A stretch of 64,000 bases of DNA from CAXXOK01 sp964584315 (GCA_964584315.1 CAZOZO010000003.1:78729-142728); one strand, 5' to 3'; numbered from the stretch's first letter, positions 1 through 9,129 are shown. Numbers and translations: made by a program. The notes: generated from the letters alone by a model not told the origin.

Positions 1-2491
1 GAGCCCGTTTGAGGAGGCGACCTTTGCCGCGCGTCACATCATGCGACTGTGTGCGGAGGGCATGGATATCGAGCGTATCGCCCTGCTCTATCCCGACCAG
101 AACGGCTACGCCTTTGCCGCCTCCGCCGCGCTGACCGACAGCGGTCTGCCCTTCCATACCGATGAAAAGCTGCCCGCCGCTTCGCACGTCCTGGCGCGCT
201 TTTTGTTGGCCGCCATCCGCGCCATGGCGGGCGATTATGCGCGGGAGGACATGGCCGCGGTTATGAAATCCGGTTACGCGCCCCTCGCGTTTGACGAGGC
301 ATGCCTGCTGGAAAACTATGCGCGCGAGTTTGGCATCCATAAAAAAAAGTGGCTCACGGCTTTCACCAAGGGCGGCGACGAGCGCGCCGCGCGGTGCGAA
401 GCGCTGCGCTTAAGACTGATGGGGCCGCTGCAAACGGCGCGCGAGGCCATCGTGGCCGCACGGGATGCGCGTGCGTCGCTGGCTGCGCTGATGGGCCTGC
501 TTAGCGATGTGCAGGCCTACGGCCGCCTCAAGGCCGAGGAGGAAGCGCTGCTTGCGGAGGGCATGCTGGTGCGCGCAGGGCAGAACAGCCAGATGTGGCA
601 GGCTGTGCTCACACTGCTGGAGCAGCTTTTCGCCCTGAGCGGCGGGGCGCGCATCCCGCTAAGCCGCATGGGCGACAGGCTGGCCTGCGGCTTTGTGGCG
701 GTTTCGCTGGCCGCGCTGCCCCCCGCCAGCCAGATGCTGCACGCGGGCACGCTGGGGCACTACCTGAGCGGTGAGATGGACGCGGTGTTCATTTTGGGCC
801 TCAATGACGAGGCGCTGTCGCGCGACGCGGACAGCCTGCTCACCGAGGAAGAACGCGCCCTGACCCAGCAGGCGACCGGCGCGTACCTGGGCATGACGGA
901 TGAAAGCCGCACCCAGTTTGCCCGCATGGACGTGAAGCGCGCCATGACGCTTCCGCGGCAAAAGCTCTACCTGAGCTATGCCAAGACCGACCCGCTGGGC
1001 AAGGCCCTGCGCCCGCTGGACATGCTTGCCACCTTGCAAACCCGCCTGTTTGACGGCCTGCCCGAGCCGCCCGAGGCGGAGCATGCGCTGCCCATGAGCG
1101 CCGCGCAAGCCATGCAGGGCCTGAGCCGCGTGCTGCGCGGCTATGCCGACGGCGCGGAAGACAAGCTGCCCGCACGCTGGCGCGACCACCTCGCGCGGCT
1201 GTTGGCCAGCCCCCGCACCGCGCCCGCTGCATCGCGGCTTTTGCGCGCCGCCGACTACCGTGTGCAAAGCGAGGCGCTGCTGCCGGAGGACGCGCGCGCC
1301 CTCTTTACCGACCGCACCCTCTCGGTCAGCAGACTGGAGGAGTTTGCAGCCTGCCCGTTCAAGCATTTCGTGGCCTACGGCCTCAGGCCGGAAGTCATCA
1401 AAGAGTGGGGTGTGGAGCCCGTCGACCTGGGCGTGTTTTTCCACAGCGGGCTGCAAAACTTTGCGAACCTTGCGGCGCGCACGCCCGCCTACCCCGCCGT
1501 GAGCGACGCGGATGCCGAGGCCATGGCCGACCGCGCCGTGGAACCGTTGATCGAGCGGCTGATGAACGGCCCCTTAGGCGAAAACGCCCGCAGTTTGGCG
1601 GCGTTCGAGCGGGCCAGGCGCATCGTGCGGCGCGCGTGCCGCGTGGTGACCCGCCACCTCGCGGCGGGCGATTTCAGGCTCATGCAGGCGGAAGCGCGCT
1701 TCGGCTACGCGGAGGCGGGCAGCCTGCCCTCTGTCCAGCTGCGCCTTGCGGATGGCACCGCCGTAATGCTGCAAGGCAAGATCGACCGCATCGACCGCTT
1801 CGACGCGGAAGGCGATGCCTACCTGCGCGTGGTGGATTACAAGAGCAGCCAGAGCACCGTGGAGGCCGCCAAAACATGGTGGGGCCTCGAGCTGCAGCTG
1901 ACGCTGTATCTGGACGCCGCGGTGGGCGGCGTGCAAGGGGCAAAGCCCGCGGGGGCGTTCTACTTCCACGTGAGCGACCCGCTGGCGCGGCTTGCCGCCG
2001 ACGATGCTACACAGGCCGAGGCGGAGATACTGCAAAAGCTGCAAATGAAGGGCGTGGCCCTTGCGGATGAGGAGGTGCTGGCCGCCATGGACAGGGGCGA
2101 CGAGCCCGTGGCGATGGCGGCTGCCCTGAACAAGGAGGGCGGCGTGCGCAAGGACGCGCGTGTGCTGGACATGGCGCAGATGCAGGCCCTGCTTGCACAC
2201 AGCCGCGCGCAGGCCGCCAAGCTGGCCGAGGGGCTCTATGGCGGCGATACGGCCATCCAGCCCGCGCAGAGCGGCAACGTGACCAGCTGCGAGCGGTGCG
2301 ACTACCGCATCGTGTGCGGCTTCCACCCCGACGCGCGCGGCGCGCAGGTGCGCGAGCTGCCGCCCATGTCCATGGAGGAGCTGCGCGAGCGCCTGCGCAC
2401 TGCGGGGGAAGGCGACGGGGACGCGATACCCTTGGCCCAGGCGGATGCGATGGAAGACGGCACCGGCGAGGCGGACGGCGCGGACTGGTGA
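1..2491 (+). CDS. addB: AddB subunit of the AddAB helicase-nuclease, C-terminal part
   Basis: This is the C-terminal part of AddB, which with AddA resects double-strand breaks for RecA-dependent repair. The frame is open to the left edge (first whole codon at base 2), so the real start lies outside the window. Counting from the ATG at 41, a RecB-type PD-(D/E)XK nuclease domain shows D582 followed by a D599-x-K601 motif. Four cysteines (C438, C750, C753, C759) have the spacing of the AddB iron-sulphur staple, one before the nuclease core and a CX2CX5C group after it. Full-length AddB is usually about 1150 residues, so roughly a third is missing. AddA, often the next gene, does not follow; it may lie upstream. 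Confidence 0.93.
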   Translation, partial: SPFEEATFAARHIMRLCAEGMDIERIALLYPDQNGYAFAASAALTDSGLPFHTDEKLPAASHVLARFLLAAIRAMAGDYAREDMAAVMKSGYAPLAFDEACLLENYAREFGIHKKKWLTAFTKGGDERAARCEALRLRLMGPLQTAREAIVAARDARASLAALMGLLSDVQAYGRLKAEEEALLAEGMLVRAGQNSQMWQAVLTLLEQLFALSGGARIPLSRMGDRLACGFVAVSLAALPPASQMLHAGTLGHYLSGEMDAVFILGLNDEALSRDADSLLTEEERALTQQATGAYLGMTDESRTQFARMDVKRAMTLPRQKLYLSYAKTDPLGKALRPLDMLATLQTRLFDGLPEPPEAEHALPMSAAQAMQGLSRVLRGYADGAEDKLPARWRDHLARLLASPRTAPAASRLLRAADYRVQSEALLPEDARALFTDRTLSVSRLEEFAACPFKHFVAYGLRPEVIKEWGVEPVDLGVFFHSGLQNFANLAARTPAYPAVSDADAEAMADRAVEPLIERLMNGPLGENARSLAAFERARRIVRRACRVVTRHLAAGDFRLMQAEARFGYAEAGSLPSVQLRLADGTAVMLQGKIDRIDRFDAEGDAYLRVVDYKSSQSTVEAAKTWWGLELQLTLYLDAAVGGVQGAKPAGAFYFHVSDPLARLAADDATQAEAEILQKLQMKGVALADEEVLAAMDRGDEPVAMAAALNKEGGVRKDARVLDMAQMQALLAHSRAQAAKLAEGLYGGDTAIQPAQSGNVTSCERCDYRIVCGFHPDARGAQVRELPPMSMEELRERLRTAGEGDGDAIPLAQADAMEDGTGEADGADW

Positions 2492-2571
2492 GCTCCCGTG
2501 GCCGTGGGAGCGTTTGCCATAAGCTTTTGGCGGCACGGGCTGCCCGCACGGCCCGACATTTGCCCAACGCC

Positions 2572-2600
2572 TTGCGAAACAGGGCGGGTTCATGTATAAT
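2572..2600 (+). promoter_or_regulatory. Sigma-A-type promoter for the P-loop protein gene
   Basis: TTGCGA at 2572-2577 and a perfect TATAAT at 2595-2600 are separated by 17 bases. They lie 63 bases before the TTG start at 2663, so this gene is probably transcribed separately from addB. Confidence 0.6.
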
Positions 2601-2662
2601 GAAACTGAAGGTAGCTCCTTTGAGAGCACGCGAAAAACATTACATGCAAGGAGGCGTTACCA

Positions 2663-3073
2663 TTGATTCAGGTGATCGCCGGCAATAAGGGCTCGGGCAA
2701 GACCAAACGCATCATCGACATGGCCAACACCGCGTCCCAGGACAGCAAACACGATATCGTATTCATCGACGACGACAACCGCTACATGTTCGACCTGCGC
2801 CACGAGGTTCGCTTTATCAACGCGGGGGAGTATGCACTGGTCAATGACCAGATGTTCATGGGTTTTCTGGTGGGCGCGGTTGCCCAGAACTTCGATGTGG
2901 GCCTGATCCTCATCGACGGGTTCAAGAAGCTAATCAAGTGCGAGCTGAGCACCACGGCCTGGCTGTTTGAACGGCTTGAGGCGCTCAGTGAGAAGCACAG
3001 TGTGGACTTTGTCATCTCCATCAGCGAGGATCCCGAGGAGCTGCCCGACTTCATCAAGAAGTACGTCATCTGA
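2663..3073 (+). CDS. Small P-loop ATPase-like protein of unknown role
   Basis: The product is 136 residues with a Walker A motif (GNKGSGKT) at residues 7-14 and a hydrophobic strand ending in IDG near residue 85 that could be Walker B. It resembles a conserved clostridial family often labelled PilT-like or ATP-binding protein; I do not know its function. The start is a TTG, chosen because AAGGAGG at 2648-2654 is well spaced from it and because the protein then begins directly on the first strand of the P-loop fold. It has its own promoter and is followed by a hairpin before thrC. Confidence 0.85.
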   Translation: MIQVIAGNKGSGKTKRIIDMANTASQDSKHDIVFIDDDNRYMFDLRHEVRFINAGEYALVNDQMFMGFLVGAVAQNFDVGLILIDGFKKLIKCELSTTAWLFERLEALSEKHSVDFVISISEDPEELPDFIKKYVI

Positions 3074-3088
3074 ACTCGGTGCACATAG

Positions 3089-3118
3089 GCAGGCGGAGGC
3101 TTTCGGGCTTCCGCCTGC
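3089..3118 (+). terminator. Hairpin between the P-loop gene and thrC
   Basis: GCAGGCGGA (3089-3097) pairs perfectly with TCCGCCTGC (3110-3118). Only a short T-containing tail follows, so termination may be weak. Confidence 0.5.
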
Positions 3119-3201
3119 TTCACAGGCCGGCGCGGCCGGCATTTTCATTGGCTGCCGTTGTGCGCGGGCACGTGGATGAATTCGACCAAGGGAGTGAGCA
3201 T

Positions 3202-4701
3202 ATGTCCTTCTTCTCGACGCGCGGCGGCGCGTGCGTGACTGCGTCGCAGGCGGTGCTGTGGGGCTTGGCCAAGGATGGCGGGCTGTATGTGCCCTCGATG
3301 TTCCCCCAGCTCCCGCAGGACAAGATCGCGGCCTTTTGCCAGATGAGCTACCAGCAGGTGGCCGAGCGTGTGCTGCGCTGCTTTTTGGAGGACTATACCA
3401 TCAGCGAGATCGAGGAGGCTGTGACCGCGGCCTACGCGGCCCCCGCGTTTGACGACCCCGCCATCGCGCCACTTCAAAAGCTGGAGGGCGGTATCCATGT
3501 GCTGGAGCTGTTCCACGGCCCCACGCTCGCCTTTAAGGATATCGCGCTCAAGCTGCTGCCGTATCTGGTCAAGCTGGCCGCGGAGAAGAACGACGAGCAC
3601 CGCGAGGTGAGCATTCTGGTAGCCACCAGCGGCGATACCGGCAAGGCCGCGCTGGAGGGCTTCAAGGACGTGCCCGGCACCAGCTGCACCGTCTACTACC
3701 CCGAAAACGGCGTGAGCGACATGCAGCGGCTGCAAATGGTGACCACCGAGGGTGCAAACACCCACGTGATCGGTGTGCGCGGCAACTTCGACGATGCGCA
3801 GACGGGCGTGAAGCGCCTGTTCTCCGATCCAGCCTTCTACGAGAAGATGGACGGGATGGGCAAGCTGCCCTCCTCGGCCAACTCCATCAACTTCGGGCGG
3901 CTGGTGCCACAGGTGGTGTACTACTTTACAGCCTACGCGCAGCTTGTGAGCAGCGGCGCGGTGCGCATGGGCCAGCCGGTCAACTTTGTGGTGCCTACGG
4001 GCAATTTTGGCGATATTTTGGCGGGGTACTACGCCAAGCGCATGGGCCTGCCGGTGGGCAAGCTCATCTGTGCCAGCAACCGCAACAATGTGCTCAGCGA
4101 CTTTTTTACCGACGGGGTATACTACACGCACCGTACGTTCTTCACCACCATGTCGCCCAGCATGGACATTTTGATTTCCTCGAACCTGGAGCGGCTGCTA
4201 TATGAGAGCGCGGATCGCGACGGGCGGCTGGTCAAGTCGTGGATGGAGCTGCTCAAGGATTGCGGCAGCTTCTCCATTGGCGCGCAGCGGCTTTCCGAGC
4301 TGCAAAAGACGTTTGCCGCGGGCTTTGCGGACGACCAGATGACCGCCGACGAGATCCGCCGCGTATACGAGCTAACCGGCTACCTGATGGACCCGCACAC
4401 CGCCGTGGCCAGCCACGTGCTGGCGGAGTACCGCGAGAGCACCGGCGACCACACGACCGCTGTGATCATCGCCACCGCGAGCCCCTACAAGTTTGCGAGC
4501 GATGTGCTGGCTTCGCTGTTGGGCCCTGCCCTCTCGGAAGGCCTGAGCCCCTTCGACTGTGCGGATCGCCTGCACGCCCACACCGGCGTGCCCATCCCGC
4601 GGCAGATCAGCGAGCTGAAAACGCTGCCCGTGCGCCATACCGCCGTGTGCGACAAGGGCGATATGGAGGCCGCGCTGCTTCACGAGCTCGGGCAGGCCTG
4701 A
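3202..4701 (+). CDS. thrC: Threonine synthase
   Basis: The 499-residue product is a PLP enzyme converting O-phosphohomoserine to threonine. The N-terminal region (FFSTRGG) and the PLP-lysine motif HGPTLAFKD, with K112 as the likely Schiff-base lysine, are typical of the longer threonine synthase type, as are SGDTGKAALEGF and the PTGNFGDILAGYYAKRMGLP stretch. The frame extends upstream to 3079, but ATG 3202 is preferred because a GGGAG ribosome-binding site precedes it and the protein then begins with the conserved N-terminus. No hom or thrB gene is adjacent. A strong terminator follows. Confidence 0.95.
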   Translation: MSFFSTRGGACVTASQAVLWGLAKDGGLYVPSMFPQLPQDKIAAFCQMSYQQVAERVLRCFLEDYTISEIEEAVTAAYAAPAFDDPAIAPLQKLEGGIHVLELFHGPTLAFKDIALKLLPYLVKLAAEKNDEHREVSILVATSGDTGKAALEGFKDVPGTSCTVYYPENGVSDMQRLQMVTTEGANTHVIGVRGNFDDAQTGVKRLFSDPAFYEKMDGMGKLPSSANSINFGRLVPQVVYYFTAYAQLVSSGAVRMGQPVNFVVPTGNFGDILAGYYAKRMGLPVGKLICASNRNNVLSDFFTDGVYYTHRTFFTTMSPSMDILISSNLERLLYESADRDGRLVKSWMELLKDCGSFSIGAQRLSELQKTFAAGFADDQMTADEIRRVYELTGYLMDPHTAVASHVLAEYRESTGDHTTAVIIATASPYKFASDVLASLLGPALSEGLSPFDCADRLHAHTGVPIPRQISELKTLPVRHTAVCDKGDMEAALLHELGQA

Positions 4702-4740
4702 AGGCCGGGCAATGGCGCAAAATCATCTGTGAAATAAAGG

Positions 4741-4789
4741 AAACGGAGCCGCGCGCGCCGAATTGATTCGGCAAACGAGGCTCCGTTTT
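4741..4789 (+). terminator. Rho-independent terminator after thrC
   Basis: AAACGGAGCC (4741-4750) pairs with GGCTCCGTTT (4779-4788). An inner hairpin CCGAAT-TG-ATTCGG sits at 4758-4771, and the T-run is part of the right arm. Confidence 0.75.
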
Positions 4790-4829
4790 GTATACAGACC
4801 GAAATTCATGCATATGGGAGGGAAACGCT

Positions 4830-5273
4830 ATGAAACGCTACAGCCCCAACCAACAGGTGCCCATGAAGTTTCACAACCTGTACGTGTATCTGCTCAACCC
4901 CATCGGCATCCTGATCCGCGCTGCCATTGCCGCTCTGGTGCTGCTGACCATCCTGAACGTCACGGTGATCCCTGCGGAGTACCACCCTTATGATGAACTG
5001 CTCGCGAGCTATGGCACCACGGCGATGTGGGTCATATTCGGGTTTGCGGCGTTCGCATTCCTGTTTGCGCTGTGGGCGGAGGTACTGCTGGCCAAGCGCC
5101 GCCCGTTAGGTGTGGTGATCCTGATCCTCGACTACCTGTTGAACCTTGCCAATGCCTGCTGGGCCGCGTGGAACGAGCGCAGCACGGAAAACCTGATCAT
5201 GGCGGGGGTAACGCTGCTGATCAGCATTCTGGTGTGCGTGTACTACTGGAAGCGCAGCCGCCTGTTCCACTGA
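4830..5273 (+). CDS. Small four-helix membrane protein, unknown function
   Basis: The product is 147 residues with four predicted membrane helices (roughly residues 20-45, 62-88, 92-112 and 123-140) and short basic ends. I do not recognise the family. ATG 4830 is chosen over in-frame upstream codons because GGGAGGG (4816-4822) is placed correctly before it. The gene is flanked by terminators on both sides and so is probably monocistronic. Confidence 0.75.
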   Translation: MKRYSPNQQVPMKFHNLYVYLLNPIGILIRAAIAALVLLTILNVTVIPAEYHPYDELLASYGTTAMWVIFGFAAFAFLFALWAEVLLAKRRPLGVVILILDYLLNLANACWAAWNERSTENLIMAGVTLLISILVCVYYWKRSRLFH

Positions 5274-5286
5274 GGCAATGGAGCTC

Positions 5287-5318
5287 AAAGCCGTGCGGCG
5301 CTTGTCGCGCGGCTTTTC
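5287..5318 (+). terminator. Terminator after the small membrane protein gene
   Basis: AAAGCCG(T)GCG at 5287-5297 pairs with CGCGCGGCTTT, ending in TTTT, with one G-T type mismatch. Confidence 0.65.
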
Positions 5319-5494
5319 CATGCCCCGGAGCGACCCGCAAGACCGCCTGACTGCTGGCTTTCAAGCGATTGGAGATACTTTTTCGGAGCGGGCGGCCGAA
5401 AATTGCCCGAATTTGGTGTTTCACCCGTTCGGGTCGTGGGGTAAGCTTCATTCGGACGTCAACGAAGCATCAAAAAACAAGGAGGAATAATGAT

Positions 5495-6037
5495 ATGAAA
5501 TGGGTTTGCTCGGTTTGCGGCTATGTGTACGAGGGGGCGGAGGCGCCGGAGAAGTGCCCTGTGTGTGGCGCGGCCAAAGAGAAGTTCATGAAGCTGGCGG
5601 AAGAGCGCGTCTTTGCGGACGAGCACCGCGTGGGCGTTGCCAAGGGCCTTGACGAGCGCGTGGTGGAGGGCCTGCGCATGAACTTTGCGGGCGAGTGCAG
5701 CGAAGTGGGCATGTACCTGGCCATGAGCCGCCAAGCCGACCGCGAGGGCTACCCCGAGGTAGCCGAGGCTTTCAAGCGCTATGCTTTCGAGGAAGCCGAC
5801 CATGCCTCCCGCTTTGCGGAGATGCTCGGCGAAGTGCTGACCGACAGCACCAAGAAGAACCTCGAGATGCGCGCCGAGGCCGAGTGGGGCGCGACCTCCG
5901 GCAAGAAGGAGCTGGCTACGCTGGCCAAGGAGCTGGGCTACGACGCGGTGCATGATACCGTGCATGAAATGTGCAAGGACGAAGCCCGCCACGGCAAGGG
6001 TTATGCCGGGCTGCTGAAGCGGTATTTCAGCAAGTAA
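5495..6037 (+). CDS. Reverse rubrerythrin (rubredoxin domain first), peroxide scavenging
   Basis: This 180-residue protein has a rubredoxin-type iron site at the N-terminus (C5, C8, C21, C24) followed by a ferritin-like di-iron domain with the helices GECSEVGMY, FEEADHASRF and MCKDEARHGK. Placing rubredoxin before the di-iron domain is the arrangement of reverse rubrerythrins, which in clostridia act as NADH-linked hydrogen peroxide reductases with electron-carrier partners. ATG 5495 is preceded by AAGGAGG at 5479-5485. The gene is followed by a strong terminator and appears monocistronic. I see no clear PerR box upstream. Confidence 0.92.
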   Translation: MKWVCSVCGYVYEGAEAPEKCPVCGAAKEKFMKLAEERVFADEHRVGVAKGLDERVVEGLRMNFAGECSEVGMYLAMSRQADREGYPEVAEAFKRYAFEEADHASRFAEMLGEVLTDSTKKNLEMRAEAEWGATSGKKELATLAKELGYDAVHDTVHEMCKDEARHGKGYAGLLKRYFSK

Positions 6038-6062
6038 GCCGATCCAGCATCCCTGATGTACA

Positions 6063-6102
6063 AAAGAGCACGGGAGCGCCTGAGGGTGCTCCCGTGCTCT
6101 TT
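6063..6102. terminator. Strong terminator, probably bidirectional
   Basis: AAAGAGCACGGGAGC (6063-6077) pairs perfectly with GCTCCCGTGCTCTTT (6088-6102). It lies between the converging rubrerythrin gene and the PAS-GGDEF gene. Confidence 0.85.
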
Positions 6103-6221
6103 GCATAGGCAGGGCTGGCTAAGAAACCATCGGCCAAACGCCAATCACCGCAGGATGCGGCCTTGGGTTTTAAACACGAACCATGACATGCCACATCGGA
6201 ACGTGCGGGCTGTTCCCGTTA

Positions 6222-7112
6222 TTACGGACTATCTGGGGTCGCATCGACTGGGCTGGAAGGGCGCTTCCTTCGCTTTTCGGCATACATGATCTGATCCGCA
6301 TGGTGTATCATCGCGTCGGACGACGTTTCATCCGCGAGGCCGCAAAGGCCGACGCTCATGGACAGGACGATATCGCCGGTATCGGTCTTCAAAACGACGC
6401 GCTGGAGCGATTCGTTGATGCGGTCGATGATCTTGTATGCCGTGTCGGCTTTGGTATTGCGAAATGCGATCACGAACTCATCGCCGCCGTAGCGGCCAAA
6501 AAGGTCGTTCTCCCGCACCTTGTCCTTCACGACGGAGGCGAAAAGCTTGAGCGCGGAATCGCCCATCATGTGGCCGTATGTATCGTTGATGTGCTTGAAA
6601 TCGTCGATGTCCATCATCGCCACCGTCAGGTCGCTGCCCTGCGCCTTGGCCAACTCAAAGCTGTGCTGCAGCTGGTTCATGAAATACTGGCGGGACAGGA
6701 CGCCCGTAAGGCTGTCCTTTTGGGATATCTCCTTATAGATGTGGCCTTCCACCTTGTCGGTCACGTCGATGCAGCTGCCGATGTACCCCGCGAACACGCC
6801 TTTGGCGGTGTAGAAGGGCACGCCCCGGTCGTTGAGCCACCGCCATTCGCCATCAAAACGCTGGAGGCGGTACTCCATCTCAAAAGGTGTATGCTGATGA
6901 AAGTTGTCCAGATAGGTTTTGACGCACCGCTGCAGATCGTCAGGGTGGACGCGCTCGGCCCAACCGTCACCGGCTTCCTCCACCATGGTGCGCCCCGTGA
7001 AGTCGAGCCATGTTTTATTGAAGTAGTTGCATTTGGCGTCCAGTCCGGCCCGCCAAATCAGGTTGGGGGCATTTTCAACGATCACCTTATATTCTTGTGG
7101 AGACAGGCCCAT
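6222..7112 (-). CDS. PAS-GGDEF diguanylate cyclase
   Basis: The 296-residue cytosolic protein has a PAS sensor domain (about residues 5-120, including WRWLNDRGVPF and the GYIGSCIDVTDK end) and a GGDEF domain (about 130-285) that makes cyclic di-GMP from two GTP. The active-site loop RYGGDEF is intact at 207-213, and the autoinhibitory I-site RxxD is present at R200-D203. ATG 7112 is preferred over another ATG six codons upstream because AGGGGGTG precedes it at a normal distance. The signal sensed by PAS is unknown. A second c-di-GMP protein is encoded at 12490-14199. Confidence 0.92.
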   Translation of the reverse strand: MGLSPQEYKVIVENAPNLIWRAGLDAKCNYFNKTWLDFTGRTMVEEAGDGWAERVHPDDLQRCVKTYLDNFHQHTPFEMEYRLQRFDGEWRWLNDRGVPFYTAKGVFAGYIGSCIDVTDKVEGHIYKEISQKDSLTGVLSRQYFMNQLQHSFELAKAQGSDLTVAMMDIDDFKHINDTYGHMMGDSALKLFASVVKDKVRENDLFGRYGGDEFVIAFRNTKADTAYKIIDRINESLQRVVLKTDTGDIVLSMSVGLCGLADETSSDAMIHHADQIMYAEKRRKRPSSPVDATPDSP

Positions 7113-7172
7113 TACTACACCCCCTGCCATAGCTTCAAGTTGAGGTGTTTACAAGCTTTTCTAGATATGAAT

Positions 7173-7201
7173 ATTATACCCACGACGCACAGGGTTTGCA
7201 A
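7173..7201 (-). promoter_or_regulatory. Sigma-A-type promoter for the PAS-GGDEF gene
   Basis: On the minus strand TTGCAA (7196-7201) and a perfect TATAAT (7173-7178) are 17 bases apart, about 60 bases before the start codon. Confidence 0.65.
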
Positions 7202-7549
7202 CCATAGTTTGCCAAATAACCCCATGGTGGAGAAGAAGGGCCAAGGAATCACTAACAGATCTGTTTGAGTCGGAATCGCTCATAGAGAGATGAGAGAGAT
7301 GCTGAAACGATCCCACCTTGTGAACGAAATTAAAAATAGATGCAATCGCAGCCCAAAGAAAACAGACTCGCACATACACTGCTTTGTGCGAGTAGATGGT
7401 TTCATTGTGTCCTGCTGTTATGACGTGATGCGAATAGTGATGATACCCATTTCAGAGAAGCAAGGCTTTTTGGAAAGGATTTTACGACGAATCTTTGATT
7501 ATTGCCTTTTATGATAACGAAAATATAACGAAGCATGTCATCAACGTTT
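7202..7549. other. AT-rich spacer downstream of the AbiH-type gene
   Basis: This stretch is clearly AT-richer than the flanking chromosome. Apart from a hairpin at 7366-7393 I see no gene, tRNA or insertion-sequence end here. The short open frames lack ribosome-binding sites and resemble nothing. Confidence 0.5.
7366..7393 (-). terminator. Putative terminator for the AbiH-type gene
   Basis: ACTCGCACA (7366-7374) pairs perfectly with TGTGCGAGT (7385-7393). On the minus strand the stem is followed by CTGTTTTCTTT. It lies about 155 bases past the stop codon. Confidence 0.5.
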
Positions 7550-8560
7550 TTAAAGCAAGTCGAATGGGAAGCACTTGGCGTTAATGACAATATACACTCT
7601 TTTCCTGCAGGCACCACTCACAACTTTGCGGCAATGGCTGAAAAATCTATCCTTGATTTGTTTTGCTACAGCTTCATATGACCCGGGAATAACAGGATTA
7701 TAATCGGGACGTCGAACGAATATGATGAGTTGCCTTTTCTCATCCTCCATTAACCATTGATAAAGCTTAACCCACCAGTGTATATCACTCTCCCCCAACG
7801 ACATGCCAAATATCGCGATAATATGGCTGTGGGCAATCAAATGCTCTGCTTTTTCATAATTGTCTACCTCAAGACTAGCATTAATCTCTAATTTCACGAA
7901 GTGCTGATAGAACTCCTCAGTATGGAAACGCTCGTTAATAATCTGGGCGGATTCGCCGACACCAAGTACCAAGTCTTTGTATATGCTTCCGTGAATATGC
8001 GTGACATTCCCATAGTTGTCAGATATCAAGCGACCGCGATATTCATGCGAAGGATGGGGGATGGCCTTTTTGAAACAAGAGAGGCACTCATCAAAGACCG
8101 TAGTGTAATTAAACGAAATGAAGTCGACTCTATATGGATAAGCATTAATTTCACCCAAGGCAGTCATCAAACTTTCCGGTTGAGGGCCTGTAAGCCATTG
8201 CGACGGATTGATGAGTGACTTTGAAAAAGCACTTTTGATTTCCTCACGATGATCATCGAATTTTGCATGTTTTTCCACGAGTTTTAGATAATCCGCCATG
8301 CGTAGAATAATATCATGGTAGACCTCAAGGAACTCATCGACATTATCGCCATATATCGTTGTGAGCTTGCCAAGTGCAATCTCCATATCGGCCCATGTAT
8401 TGATGCCATCTTGCATCTGTTGGCGGATGCGCTCTTTCCCAGTCGCAATGGCAATGCTTTTTGAACGCCTTCTCAAATAGTGTCTCAGAAAGTCTGAATA
8501 CCTCGTTTTTAGGCCCATGTTGAGATCAAAACCATTACCGATCAGGTAGGTAATATTCAT
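7550..8560 (-). CDS. AbiH-family abortive-infection protein
   Basis: The 336-residue product matches the AbiH family of phage-defence proteins. It starts with the signature LIGNGFDLNMGLKTRYSDF (residues 6-24), and has FISFNYTTVFD and HIHGS motifs in the middle and IIAIFGMSLGESD toward the C-terminus, all characteristic of this family. The molecular activity of AbiH is not well established. The gene is AT-rich with many ATA, AAT and TAT codons, unlike its neighbours, which suggests acquisition by transfer. No integrase or repeats flank it. The ATG is preceded by AGGATGTG. Confidence 0.85.
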   Translation of the reverse strand: MNITYLIGNGFDLNMGLKTRYSDFLRHYLRRRSKSIAIATGKERIRQQMQDGINTWADMEIALGKLTTIYGDNVDEFLEVYHDIILRMADYLKLVEKHAKFDDHREEIKSAFSKSLINPSQWLTGPQPESLMTALGEINAYPYRVDFISFNYTTVFDECLSCFKKAIPHPSHEYRGRLISDNYGNVTHIHGSIYKDLVLGVGESAQIINERFHTEEFYQHFVKLEINASLEVDNYEKAEHLIAHSHIIAIFGMSLGESDIHWWVKLYQWLMEDEKRQLIIFVRRPDYNPVIPGSYEAVAKQIKDRFFSHCRKVVSGACRKRVYIVINAKCFPFDLL

Positions 8561-8756
8561 GGGTCAGCACATCCTATGTTTTGGATAATTTATTAACAAT
8601 ATTAGCATATGAACCTAAAAAATGCAAATATATCCTTGGTGGCGGAGAAAATATCAGCTTGGCAATCCTTCATTATACGCAGACCAAGTGGCCTAATGAT
8701 ATCAAAAAGGAGAGCGGATGCTCCCCTCAAATTTGGTCGTATTCGGTTACCAGCCC

Positions 8757-8987
8757 TCACACCACATTGCTGGACGTGCACTCCACGTACACGGTGCCAT
8801 CCTTGCGGCGGCTCAGCTTGGCTTTATTACCCTCGCCATCATCCAGCGTCATTTTTTCGATGTCGTTCAGGGTCAGGAAGTTGACCGCGTCGCTCTCTAC
8901 AAAGCCGACCCAGTCCTTGCGGTCGCGCTTTTCCTTTTTAGGGGTATCCTCGGTCATTTCCTCGATGGTCAGGCGTTCGTCCTTCAT
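8757..8987 (-). CDS. Small charged protein of unknown function
   Basis: The product is 76 residues, rich in Lys, Asp and Glu in its first 30 residues, with no membrane segment or signal peptide. I do not recognise it. The frame can be extended upstream to 9062, but ATG 8987 has GGAGG (about 8996-9000 on the plus strand) at good spacing. A promoter (TTGCAT, 17 bases, TATGAT) lies just upstream, which supports a real gene. Its base composition resembles the host chromosome rather than the adjacent AbiH gene. Confidence 0.7.
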   Translation of the reverse strand: MKDERLTIEEMTEDTPKKEKRDRKDWVGFVESDAVNFLTLNDIEKMTLDDGEGNKAKLSRRKDGTVYVECTSSNVV

Positions 8988-9017
8988 AGTTCGTACCTCC
9001 TTTGTGCATAGGGGTGT

Positions 9018-9046
9018 ATCATAGCGTATCCGGCGGTAAAATGCAA
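9018..9046 (-). promoter_or_regulatory. Promoter for the 76-residue protein
   Basis: On the minus strand TTGCAT (9041-9046) and TATGAT (9018-9023) are separated by 17 bases. Confidence 0.55.
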
Positions 9047-9100
9047 GCCGCGCGGGGCGCATTTGTCACGGCGTTGACACGTTTTGGCAATGACGGCGGC

Positions 9101-9129
9101 TTGACGCGCGGAACGTGGCTGCTTATAAT
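9101..9129 (+). promoter_or_regulatory. Strong sigma-A-type promoter for the LRR protein
   Basis: TTGACG (9101-9106) and a perfect TATAAT (9124-9129) are 17 bases apart, leaving a leader of about 110 bases before ATG 9245. Confidence 0.7.

Noticed and set aside
3074..3201. T-box or other threonine-responsive leader before thrC
   Set aside because: The interval is only 128 bases and holds a simple hairpin, with no T-box sequence.
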